From the IMG/VR virus record IMGVR_UViG_3300025087_000044, positions 35,114-99,113 of that record: a DNA stretch of 64,000 nucleotides; one strand, given 5' to 3'. This document shows positions 6,880-14,472 of the stretch, in pieces. The notes under the pieces were generated by a model. The model did no database searches. It was not told the DNA's origin and worked only from the letters and a program-made list of their open reading frames with translations. Position 1 is the first letter of the stretch; each line of letters starts with the position of its first letter. The DNA comes from a virus. A program made the position numbers and the translations under genes.

Positions 6880-7280
6880 TTAGGCAAAAAATAAGCTAAC
6901 CTTACAGAAAATAACTTTCTAGTGCCTAAACAATATAAGCGATGTCAAATCGTTTCGTGTGTTAATCTCATTTAAGATGTGTCTTGCCTTTAAAACGGCA
7001 GTACCAACACGGGTACATTTGACACACATCTTAGCTGAGATTTTTTGTTATTTATATCCTGTTCGGAATAAAAGAGATATAACGGTCACACGCTAACGCT
7101 ACGACCCAAACTGTCCCTCCCGATTCCGAGCAGGATATAGGTAACTATAGTCTTCCCCCAGAGTTGCTAGCTACTCTATAAGCGGACTTAAAAAGGCTTA
7201 TGTCAAGCTAATCCTTGGGCGTGCAGGAACCGCTCTAAATAGCCTGCCTTTATACGAGTTTCACCACAAAAGTCCTTTTA
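6880..7280 (+). ncRNA. large structured non-coding RNA, unknown class
   Basis: About 400 nt with no ORF behind its own promoter. Stems: TTAGGCA 6880-6886 with 6923-6929; a 17-bp helix with one internal loop, 6964-6982 with 7024-7042, holding two apical hairpins (TGCC/GGCA and GTACC/GGTAC); a 17-bp helix 7053-7069 with 7123-7139 (one G-U) closing a branched 53-nt loop; AGAGT/ACTCT near 7160-7177; and GGACTT 7184-7189 with 7270-7275, enclosing AGGCT/AGCCT. A T-run follows the second helix at 7041-7046, so a shorter transcript is possible. It is not tmRNA, RNase P RNA or 6S RNA by eye. Confidence 0.65.
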
Positions 7281-7389
7281 AATCAAATCGCTAATTTCTC
7301 TTATATAAATTGATATAAATATCTATTTAAAAAGAGTAATTATAAATAAAATTTTAACTCGGTAATGGTTGTATGGGGAGTGGGGGTAA

Positions 7390-7430
7390 TATAGCTATAT
7401 ATAGCCATTCCATAAACAAACAATATATTG
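7390..7430. promoter_or_regulatory. palindromes, possible operator of the ribbon-helix-helix genes
   Basis: TATAGCTATA at 7390-7399 and CAATATATTG at 7421-7430 are perfect 10-bp palindromes directly before the two ribbon-helix-helix-like genes. Proteins of that fold often bind such sites in their own promoters. Confidence 0.35.
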
Positions 7431-7440
7431 TCTAATATGT

Positions 7441-7611
7441 ATGCAGTTACATTCCAAAGAAGAACGATTGATTTTAAAGAAAAAGGTGTATGTAACTGAT
7501 GAGGTTTTTGAAACATTGTTAGTCGAAAAGAAAAGGCAAAAAATATCAATGGCAAAAATAGTTTGTAATTTGATAATAGAAAAATATGTTAATAGAGAAA
7601 ACAAAACTTGA
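7441..7611 (+). CDS. ribbon-helix-helix-like regulator
   Basis: 56 residues. KKKVYVTDEVFETLLVEKKRQKISMAKIVCNLIIEKYV fits, in pieces, the beta strand, helix A, turn and helix B pattern of CopG/Arc-type DNA-binding proteins. It overlaps the next, similarly built gene by 26 bp. The pair may be paralogues acting as heterodimers. The assignment is by pattern only. Confidence 0.45.
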   Translation: MQLHSKEERLILKKKVYVTDEVFETLLVEKKRQKISMAKIVCNLIIEKYVNRENKT

Positions 7612-7765
7612 AAGTAATGCAACAAGTATATTTAAAAAAAGAGTAAGAGTTAGTTTGAAAGATTATGCTTTTCTAGTAAAGACCAAAGGAAAGAAAAGTA
7701 TAGCAGGGCGATTGGAAGAGATAGTTAAATTCCATATTGAGAAAATATATAAAGAAAAAAAATAA
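7586..7765 (+). CDS. second ribbon-helix-helix-like regulator
   Basis: 59 residues with RVRVSLKDYAFLVKTKGKK then SIAGRLEEIVKFHIEKIY, again a short strand followed by two helices. It has the same layout as the 7441 gene but little identity. The RNase H gene begins 3 bp after its stop. Confidence 0.45.
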   Translation: MLIEKTKLESNATSIFKKRVRVSLKDYAFLVKTKGKKSIAGRLEEIVKFHIEKIYKEKK

Positions 7766-7768
7766 ATT

Positions 7769-8158
7769 ATGCACTTATATGTTGACGGATATACTATAGG
7801 AGCTAATCCTAGCAAAGTAGGCGGAGGATATGTCGTAATGGACGAAAGAAAGAACGTCTTATGGGAAGGAAAGTGCTTAAAGCCTAATTTTACGAACAAT
7901 GAAGCAGAGTTGATAGCCATTATGAGAGCCACCGAGCTTGCTCATCAAAACGATACCATTTTTACGGACAGCCATTGCGCTTGGTGCTGGGTAATCGGAG
8001 GCCATTGCAAGGCCAGGAGAGATTTAAATAAATACGCAGCCCAGTCCCAATGCAATATGTATGACAAGAACCTTACAATAAAGCAGATACCCAGAGAGAT
8101 AAATTTAGCGGGTATTTACTTGGAAGATAAAAAATATGGAACGATTATTCCAAGATGA
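7769..8158 (+). CDS. ribonuclease HI-like protein
   Basis: 129 residues with the RNase H fold signature: YVDGYTIGANPSKVGGG (first catalytic Asp at about residue 6), NNEAELIAI (catalytic Glu) and FTDSHCAW (second Asp). The fourth acidic residue, normally in an N..AD pattern near the end, is Gly here (EINLAGIYLE), so activity may be reduced or use another residue. Expected to cleave RNA in RNA-DNA hybrids, for example at replication primers. The next gene overlaps its end. Confidence 0.8.
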   Translation: MHLYVDGYTIGANPSKVGGGYVVMDERKNVLWEGKCLKPNFTNNEAELIAIMRATELAHQNDTIFTDSHCAWCWVIGGHCKARRDLNKYAAQSQCNMYDKNLTIKQIPREINLAGIYLEDKKYGTIIPR

Positions 8159-8378
8159 CAAATTCAAAACCGCGGATATTGCAAAAATGAACTTGAAGAC
8201 ATTGCAAATGTTCGAAGGATTCTGGACTGCCGTTTACGAGAGTGCAGGCAGGAACAATAATGAGAAAAAGTTTATTGAGGCTGAGTCTAATCTTATAAAA
8301 ATAAGAGAAGCGATGATGGCTCTAAAATTAAAAGAAACAAAACCCTATGGACAGAGAGAAGTACATAACTCGATTTGA
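8136..8378 (+). CDS. hypothetical helical protein
   Basis: 80 residues, helical and charged (KMNLKTLQMFEGFWTAVYES). It overlaps both the RNase H gene and the following gene, consistent with a tightly coupled operon. No family recognised. Confidence 0.5.
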   Translation: MERLFQDDKFKTADIAKMNLKTLQMFEGFWTAVYESAGRNNNEKKFIEAESNLIKIREAMMALKLKETKPYGQREVHNSI

Positions 8379-8673
8379 TATCGTAACCAAGCCTATGATG
8401 CTGGAGTTCATGTTCAAGCATAAGATATTCAATGCTCAGGACGTGATAGCTCTAGGCGTTGAGAATAGAACCGATAAGCGTAAGACCCCCGAAGGTCGAG
8501 CGAGAAAGATTGTTAAGTTCTTGGCCTATCTAATCGGGATGGGCTTTTTGAGAGCCAAGCCAGACAGCAATGTTTTAGAAGTTGATGAGTCATTCATTCC
8601 CAGAGACCAGCGAGAACCTGTTAAGATTGTAGAGCCTAAAAAGACAAAAAAAGTTAAAAAAAGACGAACGTAA
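8347..8673 (+). CDS. putative winged-helix protein
   Basis: 108 residues. Residues 10-80 (MLEFMFKHKIFNAQDVIALGV...KIVKFLAYLIGMGFLRA) resemble a helix-turn-helix plus wing arrangement. The C-terminal tail is strongly basic (KKTKKVKKRRT), consistent with nucleic-acid binding. Identity not established. Confidence 0.45.
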   Translation: MDREKYITRFDIVTKPMMLEFMFKHKIFNAQDVIALGVENRTDKRKTPEGRARKIVKFLAYLIGMGFLRAKPDSNVLEVDESFIPRDQREPVKIVEPKKTKKVKKRRT

Positions 8674-8690
8674 TAAATAGAGAAAATCTT

Positions 8691-9041
8691 ATGAATAAAG
8701 AAAAACTGTATGTGCCAATCGCAATCTTGATTGTTGGTGTTGTTCTCGGTACGTCTATTGTGTCGGTTCAAGTATTAAAACAGAAGTCCATTGAAAGACA
8801 GCAGCAAAGAGAATTGTTGTCCAAGGAAGAGCTGGATAGTAGAAGAATAAAAGAGGACAGGCGGAATGCAGAGCTTTTGGATGATTGCCTTGCAGGTGCT
8901 GACAGTGCATATTGGAATTATGTTGAGAATAACATGGAAGAGAAAAAAGACGGAACGTATTTTGGTGAGAATTGGAGATGGGATGAGGCGCAAAGCCGCA
9001 AAGACGCAAAAGAGAAAAGTTGTTTTACGCAATATAAATAA
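8691..9041 (+). CDS. membrane-anchored coiled-coil protein
   Basis: 116 residues: one N-terminal membrane segment (about 7-27, VPIAILIVGVVLGTSIVSV), then a charged helical region (KSIERQQQRELLSKEELDSRR) and a C-terminal domain with two Cys. Probably anchored in the inner membrane with the rest on one side. Function unknown. Confidence 0.55.
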   Translation: MNKEKLYVPIAILIVGVVLGTSIVSVQVLKQKSIERQQQRELLSKEELDSRRIKEDRRNAELLDDCLAGADSAYWNYVENNMEEKKDGTYFGENWRWDEAQSRKDAKEKSCFTQYK

Positions 9042-9042
9042 T

Positions 9043-9192
9043 ATGAATGTAATAAATAAAGAAAATTATAAAATTCCAGTCTTTAGTTGGTGTCCTGAGA
9101 TTGAAGACAGTGCAATGGAGCAGATTGACCATTTGGCACAGCTTCCTTTTGCAGTTAAACACATCTCAATCATGCCGGATTGTCACGCATGA
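9043..9192 (+). pseudogene. N-terminal fragment of a second RtcB
   Basis: 49 residues (YKIPVFSWCPEIEDSAMEQI...LPFAVKHISIMPDCHA) match the start of RtcB RNA ligases up to the PDCHxG motif, then stop at TGA. The sequence is clearly diverged from the complete RtcB at 9731, so it is a remnant of a separate copy and not a recent duplication. The HNH gene immediately downstream may have caused or accompanied the loss. Confidence 0.65.
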
Positions 9193-9214
9193 GCATTGTG
9201 TGCGAATATAATGT

Positions 9215-9727
9215 ATGAAAAATTCCCTACAAGCATTAAAAAACAGAAAAGAGAAAAGAAAGTTTTTAAAGAAGACAATAGACCAAAGTTCGTTTTCTCA
9301 CCACGTAGAAAGAGTTTGTAAGGATTGTGGAGAAATAAAAAAGTGCGATTGGATGAGTGAGTTTAATGCAAATGGAACACCTCAATATAGAGCAAGATGT
9401 AAGGAATGCCATAATAAGTTGATTAGAAAAAGAAGGGTGAAGCGTTGGCCGTATATATTAAAAAAGAAAAGAGACAATCAAAGGATTGTGAAACAGAGAT
9501 GCGTTGATTATCTTGGCGGAAAATGTTGTATGTGTGGATATGATAAAAGCATAAGAGCTTTAACCTTCCACCACAAAAACAGGAAAGATAAAGAAAAGGC
9601 GATTTCAGTTATGATAGTTAATAATTCTTTTCGGAAAATAAAAAAAGAATTAAAGAAATGTGTTTTGGTGTGTTTTAACCGTCACATGGAAATAGAAGAA
9701 GAGTATGTAAAGAATAACAGTAAATAG
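9215..9727 (+). CDS. HNH endonuclease (possibly decaying)
   Basis: 170 residues. An N-terminal zinc site (CKDCGEIKKC...CKECH) precedes an HNH domain with CCMCGYDKS, LTFHHKNRKDK and KKCVLVCFNRHMEIEE. The last motif normally reads CxxCH; here the second Cys is Arg, so one zinc ligand is missing. Free-standing homing endonucleases of this type spread by cutting alleles that lack them. It sits between a truncated and an intact rtcB. Confidence 0.75.
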   Translation: MKNSLQALKNRKEKRKFLKKTIDQSSFSHHVERVCKDCGEIKKCDWMSEFNANGTPQYRARCKECHNKLIRKRRVKRWPYILKKKRDNQRIVKQRCVDYLGGKCCMCGYDKSIRALTFHHKNRKDKEKAISVMIVNNSFRKIKKELKKCVLVCFNRHMEIEEEYVKNNSK

Positions 9728-9730
9728 CTT

Positions 9731-11860
9731 ATGTTTACCTATAAAAAAGATGGATTCAATGTTCCAGTCAAAAGTTGGATACCAGAAAAAGATTATTATT
9801 CTGACGTTGCTATGGTTGAACAGTGCGAGAATTTGGCAAGGTTGCCTTTTTCTTTCGGACACGTTGTCTTGTGTCCTGACGGACATGTTGGTTTCGGTTG
9901 CCCAATCGGTTCAGTCGTTGCAACTAAAGCTGTAATAATTCCCAATGTTTGTGGGGTAGATATTGGAGCTGTAGATAGGGATACTGAGATTTTAACTAAA
10001 AGTGGATGGATTACTATAGATAAATATAACAACATTGATGATGTCTTAATTTATGATAATTACAAGCAAACTTCCTTTTTTAGCAAGCCATTGTTGTATA
10101 TTGTAAAACCTTGTGAAGATTTTACGGAATACAAAAGCAAATATGGATTAGACCAGGTTTTGAGTGACGAGCATAGAATGTTGGTTTATGAAGGGTATGG
10201 AAAAGATAGAACAAACAATACTTATTTTTGTAAGGACTTTAGGGAAAAATTATCAAAATTAAAAAAACAAGATTATTATTCAGTAAGAACGACGTTCGCA
10301 ACAAATGAAAAGGGAATAAAATTAACAGATGAGCAGATAGCTATTATGGTAATGGTTTCTGCTGATGGTCATATTAGAAAACAGTCTAGTGTATATACAA
10401 ATGTAGAGATGCATTTTAAAAAGAGTAGAAAAATAAATCGTTGTAAGGTTTTGTTGAATAAAGCAAAAGTTAGTTTTAAAGAATATGACCACAGTGATAA
10501 GACAAAGTCAATAATCTTTAAGTTAGATTGGGAGTGTAAGAAAGAATTAACTGCTTTATATCTATGTAATCAGCATCAGGCAAAAGTTGTTTTTGACGAG
10601 TATTTGTATTGGGATGGAACCATTGATAAAAAAAGAAATCATAAAATGTATTCCACAACAAAGAAAGTAAACGCCGATGTTGTTCAGTATATATGTGCCG
10701 TGAATGGAGTTAGGGCTGGCATACATCTTCAAAGTTATAAAAATGAAAATTGGAATGATTCATATAGCGTGTATCAAACGAGAAACGAATATGTTGGATT
10801 CAGTCGTCCCCAAAAAATAAAGATACCAAACGGTAACAAGTATTGTTTTGTTGTTGAAACTGGATATTTTGTTGCTAGAAGGAATAACAAGATATTTGTT
10901 ACTGGAAACTGTGGAATGATTGCGGTTAAAACATCTCTTACTGAATTGGACAGAGAAACATTAAAAAAGATTCTTGGTAATATAAGACAAACGATTCCTG
11001 TAGGATTCGAACACCACAAAACAGACCAAGACATTACCCTCATGCCGAATTATGGGTTAGGAGCAGGTGGCGAAATAACAGGAAGAGAGTACATGTCAGC
11101 CCTAAGGCAGATTGGAACACTTGGTGGAGGTAATCATTTTATCGAAATCCAAAAAGGAGATGATGGGCATATCTGGATAATGATTCATTCGGGTTCGAGA
11201 AACTTAGGAAAGCAAGTTGCTGATTATTATAACAAAGTCGCTATTGAGTTAAACGAAAAATATCACTCCTCAGTACCTAATGAATGGCAGTTAGCGTTTT
11301 TGCCTGTTGACAGTCAAGAAGGACAGAATTATATTTCCGAGATGAATTATTGCGTTGAGTTTGCGTTGGCTAATAGACAGTTAATGATGAGCAGGATAAT
11401 TGATATTTTCTGCAAGCATACAGAATTGGCTGCTAAGGGTTGGGAACCGCCAATCAATATAGCTCACAATTATGCCAAGCAAGAAAATCATTACGGACAA
11501 AATTTATGGGTTCACAGAAAAGGAGCAACGTTAGCGCAAGACGGAACAATAGGAATAATCCCTGGCTCACAAGGTTCAAGTTCGTTCATCGTTAAGGGCA
11601 AGGGAAGTAAAGAATCATTTAATTCATGTTCACATGGTGCAGGAAGGCTTATGAGCAGAACCAAAGCCATGGCCACTCTTAACCTTGAAGATGAGATAAA
11701 GAAACTTGACGACCAAGGTATTTTGCATGCAATCAGAGGCAAGAAAGACCTTGATGAGGCAAGCGGTTCTTATAAGAACGTAGAAGAAGTAATGAACAAT
11801 CAATCTGATTTAGTGGATATTTTAGTAAAATTAAGCCCAATGGGTGTCGTGAAAGGATAG
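9731..11860 (+). CDS. rtcB: RNA-splicing ligase RtcB with intein
   Basis: 709 residues as translated; about 395 after removal of a 314-residue intein (residues 80-393). The extein ligates RNA 2',3'-cyclic phosphate to 5'-OH ends using GTP and Mn2+. Visible motifs are GVDIG-CGMIAV (rejoined metal-binding Cys), GGGNHFIEI, HSGSRNLG, NIAHNYA and SCSHGAGRLMSR with the guanylated His. All catalytic motifs are present, so the spliced enzyme should be active. With the RNA ligase at 13812 and phage tRNAs, a role in repairing cleaved tRNAs is likely. Confidence 0.93.
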   Translation: MFTYKKDGFNVPVKSWIPEKDYYSDVAMVEQCENLARLPFSFGHVVLCPDGHVGFGCPIGSVVATKAVIIPNVCGVDIGAVDRDTEILTKSGWITIDKYNNIDDVLIYDNYKQTSFFSKPLLYIVKPCEDFTEYKSKYGLDQVLSDEHRMLVYEGYGKDRTNNTYFCKDFREKLSKLKKQDYYSVRTTFATNEKGIKLTDEQIAIMVMVSADGHIRKQSSVYTNVEMHFKKSRKINRCKVLLNKAKVSFKEYDHSDKTKSIIFKLDWECKKELTALYLCNQHQAKVVFDEYLYWDGTIDKKRNHKMYSTTKKVNADVVQYICAVNGVRAGIHLQSYKNENWNDSYSVYQTRNEYVGFSRPQKIKIPNGNKYCFVVETGYFVARRNNKIFVTGNCGMIAVKTSLTELDRETLKKILGNIRQTIPVGFEHHKTDQDITLMPNYGLGAGGEITGREYMSALRQIGTLGGGNHFIEIQKGDDGHIWIMIHSGSRNLGKQVADYYNKVAIELNEKYHSSVPNEWQLAFLPVDSQEGQNYISEMNYCVEFALANRQLMMSRIIDIFCKHTELAAKGWEPPINIAHNYAKQENHYGQNLWVHRKGATLAQDGTIGIIPGSQGSSSFIVKGKGSKESFNSCSHGAGRLMSRTKAMATLNLEDEIKKLDDQGILHAIRGKKDLDEASGSYKNVEEVMNNQSDLVDILVKLSPMGVVKG
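9968..10909 (+). mobile_element. intein with LAGLIDADG endonuclease in RtcB
   Basis: 314 residues inserted exactly between Gly79 and the metal-binding Cys of GVDIGCGM. It begins AVDRDTEILTKSGW (block A, with Ala instead of Cys or Ser as residue 1) and ends NKIFVTGN before +1 Cys, with Gly instead of the usual penultimate His. LAGLIDADG-like motifs are IMVMVSADGHI and FDEYLYWDGTI. The Ala1 start suggests an alternative splicing mechanism in which the +1 Cys attacks directly. Confidence 0.88.
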
Positions 11861-11864
11861 ATTT

Positions 11865-12170
11865 ATGAGTTTAGAAACATTACTGTACGATAGTCTTAAA
11901 AAATCCAAACAGTTAAGCATGGATGAGCTTTATAGTCTTGGGAGGCCCCACAAGCAAAGTGCCGTTGAAAGAAAATTGCGAGCATTGGCTCAAAAAGGAC
12001 TTCTAAAGGCTCTGATTGGTTCCCACAACTCAAATATCGCGTATAGGGTCACGGAACGCACACAGGCCAATTTTGAGGCTTCTAGGCCCATTCTAAAACA
12101 AGAACCATTCCCCCTAGGACAGGGCGGTAATACAACCAAAGTCGTAAATCCACCAGAGATTTATGACTGA
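11865..12170 (+). CDS. putative winged-helix regulator
   Basis: 101 residues. Residues 5-65 (LYDSLKKSKQLSMDELYSLG...AVERKLRALAQKGLLKALIG) look like a winged helix-turn-helix with a recognition helix followed by a wing (IAYRVTER). The C-terminus is Pro/Gly-rich. It follows rtcB by 4 bp and may be in the same operon. Confidence 0.5.
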   Translation: MSLETLLYDSLKKSKQLSMDELYSLGRPHKQSAVERKLRALAQKGLLKALIGSHNSNIAYRVTERTQANFEASRPILKQEPFPLGQGGNTTKVVNPPEIYD

Positions 12171-12198
12171 TTTATATATTTATAACTAATTTAAAATT

Positions 12199-12441
12199 AT
12201 GAACAATGAAACGTCTAAAGAGGTCAAGCCATGTACTGCTGGCTTAGTGTTGGGTATCTTATCGGTAGTGTTTTTCTGGATGTCATTTTTTTGTCTCCCA
12301 ATGACAATCCTTGCAATCGTATTCGGTGCTATCGGAATTAAGAAAGAGCAACCGTATTCACTTGCCGCTCTTACTCTTGGTATTCTGTCTGGTTTCTTAA
12401 TGGCGATTATGTTACTTGTCCTTTTTTCAGTGGCAGCTTAA
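12199..12441 (+). CDS. small membrane protein, DUF4190-like
   Basis: 80 residues with two long hydrophobic stretches (GLVLGILSVVFFWMSFFCLP and LAALTLGILSGFLMAIML). The GLVLGILS repeat and the IAIVFGAIGI-type centre resemble DUF4190 membrane proteins. Function unknown. A tRNA gene follows. Confidence 0.6.
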   Translation: MNNETSKEVKPCTAGLVLGILSVVFFWMSFFCLPMTILAIVFGAIGIKKEQPYSLAALTLGILSGFLMAIMLLVLFSVAA

Positions 12442-12450
12442 CCCACGTAT

Positions 12451-12468
12451 CTGCTCCACGAGGAGCAG
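12451..12468. other. 7-bp hairpin before tRNA-Cys
   Basis: CTGCTCC 12451-12457 pairs with GGAGCAG 12462-12468, ending 4 bp before the tRNA. It might aid 5' processing or limit read-through; no T-run follows. Confidence 0.35.
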
Positions 12469-12472
12469 GTAT

Positions 12473-12543
12473 CACTTGGTAGCCAAATGGTAAGGCTATG
12501 GGTTGCAAACCCATGATTGCAGGTTCGATTCCTGCCCAGGTGT
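12473..12543 (+). tRNA. tRNA-Cys (GCA)
   Basis: Complete cloverleaf by eye: acceptor CACTTGG with CCAGGTG, D-arm GCC/GGC, anticodon stem TGGGT/ACCCA with loop TTGCAAA (anticodon GCA), T-arm GCAGG-TTCGATT-CCTGC and discriminator T, usual for tRNA-Cys. CCA is not encoded, so the host must add it. Confidence 0.93.
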
Positions 12544-12549
12544 TTGAAC

Positions 12550-12558
12550 TTATCCACA
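12550..12558 (+). promoter_or_regulatory. DnaA-box-type 9-mer TTATCCACA
   Basis: Perfect copy, 19 bp before the -35 element at 12578 and just downstream of tRNA-Cys. Confidence 0.45.
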
Positions 12559-12577
12559 TCAAAACCCCCAAAACCCC

Positions 12578-12606
12578 TTTACAATATTAAAAAACCATGC
12601 TATAAT
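12578..12606 (+). promoter_or_regulatory. sigma70-type promoter (TTTACA-17-TATAAT)
   Basis: TTTACA 12578-12583 and TATAAT 12601-12606 with a 17-bp spacer and CATGC before the -10. The flanks AAAACCCC and AACCATGC are shared with the promoter at 16164. It should drive 12640 to about 16053. Confidence 0.75.
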
Positions 12607-12639
12607 ACAAACATTAAAACATTTAAAATAAAAAAGAGT

Positions 12640-12774
12640 ATGGACTTCATCAAACATCTCAAAGATGAATTAAAAGAAGAGCGTTACAAGTGCCTGTTAG
12701 ACGGTATTAACGTTGGTTCAAAAGACGGATATTCCGCAAATGAAGAAGAATATGATATTCCAAAACACGGATGA
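12640..12774 (+). CDS. hypothetical small protein
   Basis: 44 residues (MDFIKHLKDELKEERYK...), helical N-terminus, first gene after the promoter at 12578. The start ATG is preceded by AAAGAG. It overlaps the next gene. No family recognised. Confidence 0.45.
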   Translation: MDFIKHLKDELKEERYKCLLDGINVGSKDGYSANEEEYDIPKHG

Positions 12775-12937
12775 AGCTTTAGCAGCTTTAGGAAATACGT
12801 TTAGGCGATTAGTATTGCATAGCGATGGCTCTTGGACTGCTAATTGCAGAAAGAAAGGTATTGTCTACGGACGTTTGTTTAAGGGAAATACGTCCCTTGA
12901 GGTTCTTCAAAAAATGTACGATAAAATAAAACAATAA
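12740..12937 (+). CDS. hypothetical small protein
   Basis: 65 residues from 12740, or 61 from the ATG at 12752, whose upstream AAGAAG is a plausible ribosome binding site. The region LVLHSDGSWTANCRKKGIVYGRLF is beta-rich. It overlaps the preceding gene in another frame. Function unknown. Confidence 0.5.
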   Translation: MKKNMIFQNTDEALAALGNTFRRLVLHSDGSWTANCRKKGIVYGRLFKGNTSLEVLQKMYDKIKQ

Positions 12938-12938
12938 T

Positions 12939-13634
12939 ATGCCAAGTTATTATTACATTGATGACGGAACAAGTACTGCAGGTTTTAGCAGAGTTGGAGT
13001 TTCCGAGTATAATAGTAAATCTGTTGGGTTCAAGTCCACGGTTGAAAATGGAATTGAGCCTACTCTTGCTTTCAATTTTATAAAGAAGAAATTTGGCATT
13101 CTTGAAGGCACTGTTCTAAAAAGAAGACTTGATAAATTAGAGAAAGCCTTTAGCGTTGCGGTTAGTAACGGACAGGACACACTGGCTAAAAAGTTTCTTA
13201 ATGAAGTGGTATTGCAGACAAAAGAAAGCGTTATTTATGCCAAGGGTATAAAGCTTTATGTTGAACGTGATGACGTTATGAAAGTAAAGAATAAGTTGAA
13301 AGACGGAAAGATTGCCGATACCAAGCTTGAGGATTATACCAAGATAGTTCCCGATGATGTTATAAAGATTAAAAACAAACTCGTTGACGTGTTTGATGGT
13401 TTCGTTGTTTATCATTATTACAATGATGCTCTTGAAGATAAGGTTTCTAAGGCTCAGAAGATTACTCCAGAGGAGAAGGCTAAAATGAAAGACCCGATAT
13501 TATTCGGCTATATCAATGAGAGTGATAGATTGTATTTTATCGCTGACTGGGAAAGTGATGAGTGTGATTTTACGTTTGATGAGATTGTTGAATTGGTCGG
13601 AGAGACAAGATTAAATAAATATCCAACATTATGA
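12939..13634 (+). CDS. hypothetical protein
   Basis: 231 residues (MPSYYYIDDGTSTAGFSR...). It has a Gly/Ser-rich N-terminus, a helical middle (VLKRRLDKLEKAFSVAVSNG) and an acidic C-terminus. No motif allows a name. Start context ACAATAATATG; it overlaps the next start as ATGA. Confidence 0.6.
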   Translation: MPSYYYIDDGTSTAGFSRVGVSEYNSKSVGFKSTVENGIEPTLAFNFIKKKFGILEGTVLKRRLDKLEKAFSVAVSNGQDTLAKKFLNEVVLQTKESVIYAKGIKLYVERDDVMKVKNKLKDGKIADTKLEDYTKIVPDDVIKIKNKLVDVFDGFVVYHYYNDALEDKVSKAQKITPEEKAKMKDPILFGYINESDRLYFIADWESDECDFTFDEIVELVGETRLNKYPTL

Positions 13635-13810
13635 GTGATGAAAACAAAACCTACTCTGGAAGCTGTGGTGGATGTTGTGTAAGTGCGGTTGTCTTTATCT
13701 TTATTGTCTGGGCGTGGTTGCTTGGCGTGCCTACTTTTTGGGGATATTTCAATCTTGATTTGTTTCCTCCTGGAATAAGTCTTAATAATATAAAGTACAT
13801 AGGAAACTGA
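13631..13810 (+). CDS. small cysteine-rich membrane protein
   Basis: 59 residues with a CGGCC cluster at residues 12-16 followed by a membrane segment (VSAVVFIFIVWAWLLGV). A 4-bp overlap couples it to the gene before. Function unknown. Confidence 0.5.
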   Translation: MSDENKTYSGSCGGCCVSAVVFIFIVWAWLLGVPTFWGYFNLDLFPPGISLNNIKYIGN

Positions 13811-13811
13811 T

Positions 13812-14459
13812 ATGCACTATTACCATAAAATAAATTCAATGTTCAAAAGAGAGTCTGTTAATGGCGGAAAGATATTGATTGGAGAATGGGCTACTCCAGA
13901 GTTCGGATGGTTACAGGATAATAAATGGGTATGGACAGAAAAAATTGACGGCACTAGCATTTTAATCCATTTTGACGGAGAAAAGATTACGTTTGGCGGA
14001 CACACCGTAAACTCTCAAATTCCATTTGCTTTAGTTGAGAAGTTGCATGAATTGTTTGATTCAAAACTGCAATTATTCAAGGATACATTTTTGCCCAATG
14101 AAGAAGGGCTTACCGATGTTACTTTTTACGGCGAGGGATACGGCGCGGGGATTCAAGGTGGAGGTGGAAAGTACCGTAAAGATAAAAGTTTTATAGGTTT
14201 CGATATTAGGATAGGTAATATATGGTTATTGAGAAAAGACGTTGAGGAGATATTCACTAAATTCCTAATTGATGTGGTTCCCATTGTGGGGTATGGAAAT
14301 TTAAATTCAGCCATTGAATTTGTTAGAAACGGATTCAAGTCCACGTTTGGAGATTTCATTGCCGAGGGGTTGGTGGTTAGGCCAGAAGTTGAGTTAAGGA
14401 CTAGGCGTGGAGACAGAATAATCACTAAGATAAAATACAAAGATTTTAAAGACCTTTAA
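13812..14459 (+). CDS. RNA ligase, Rnl2-like
   Basis: 215 residues with the ordered nucleotidyltransferase motifs of ATP-dependent RNA ligases: motif I WTEKIDGTSI (Lys adenylated, about residue 43), motif III-like FIGFDIRIG, motif IV AEGLVVRP and motif V IITKIKYKDF. The length is short, close to the adenylyltransferase core of the Rnl2 group without a long C-terminal domain. It seals 3'-OH to 5'-phosphate RNA ends. With RtcB it gives the phage two chemically different RNA-joining activities. Confidence 0.82.
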   Translation: MHYYHKINSMFKRESVNGGKILIGEWATPEFGWLQDNKWVWTEKIDGTSILIHFDGEKITFGGHTVNSQIPFALVEKLHELFDSKLQLFKDTFLPNEEGLTDVTFYGEGYGAGIQGGGGKYRKDKSFIGFDIRIGNIWLLRKDVEEIFTKFLIDVVPIVGYGNLNSAIEFVRNGFKSTFGDFIAEGLVVRPEVELRTRRGDRIITKIKYKDFKDL

Positions 14460-14472
14460 AAGAACAAAATTT

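Noticed and set aside
7494-7515. CTGATGAGG...GAAAC resembling a hammerhead core
   Set aside because: No stem II or stem I can form and it lies within the gene at 7441. Only the 27996 element has all stems.
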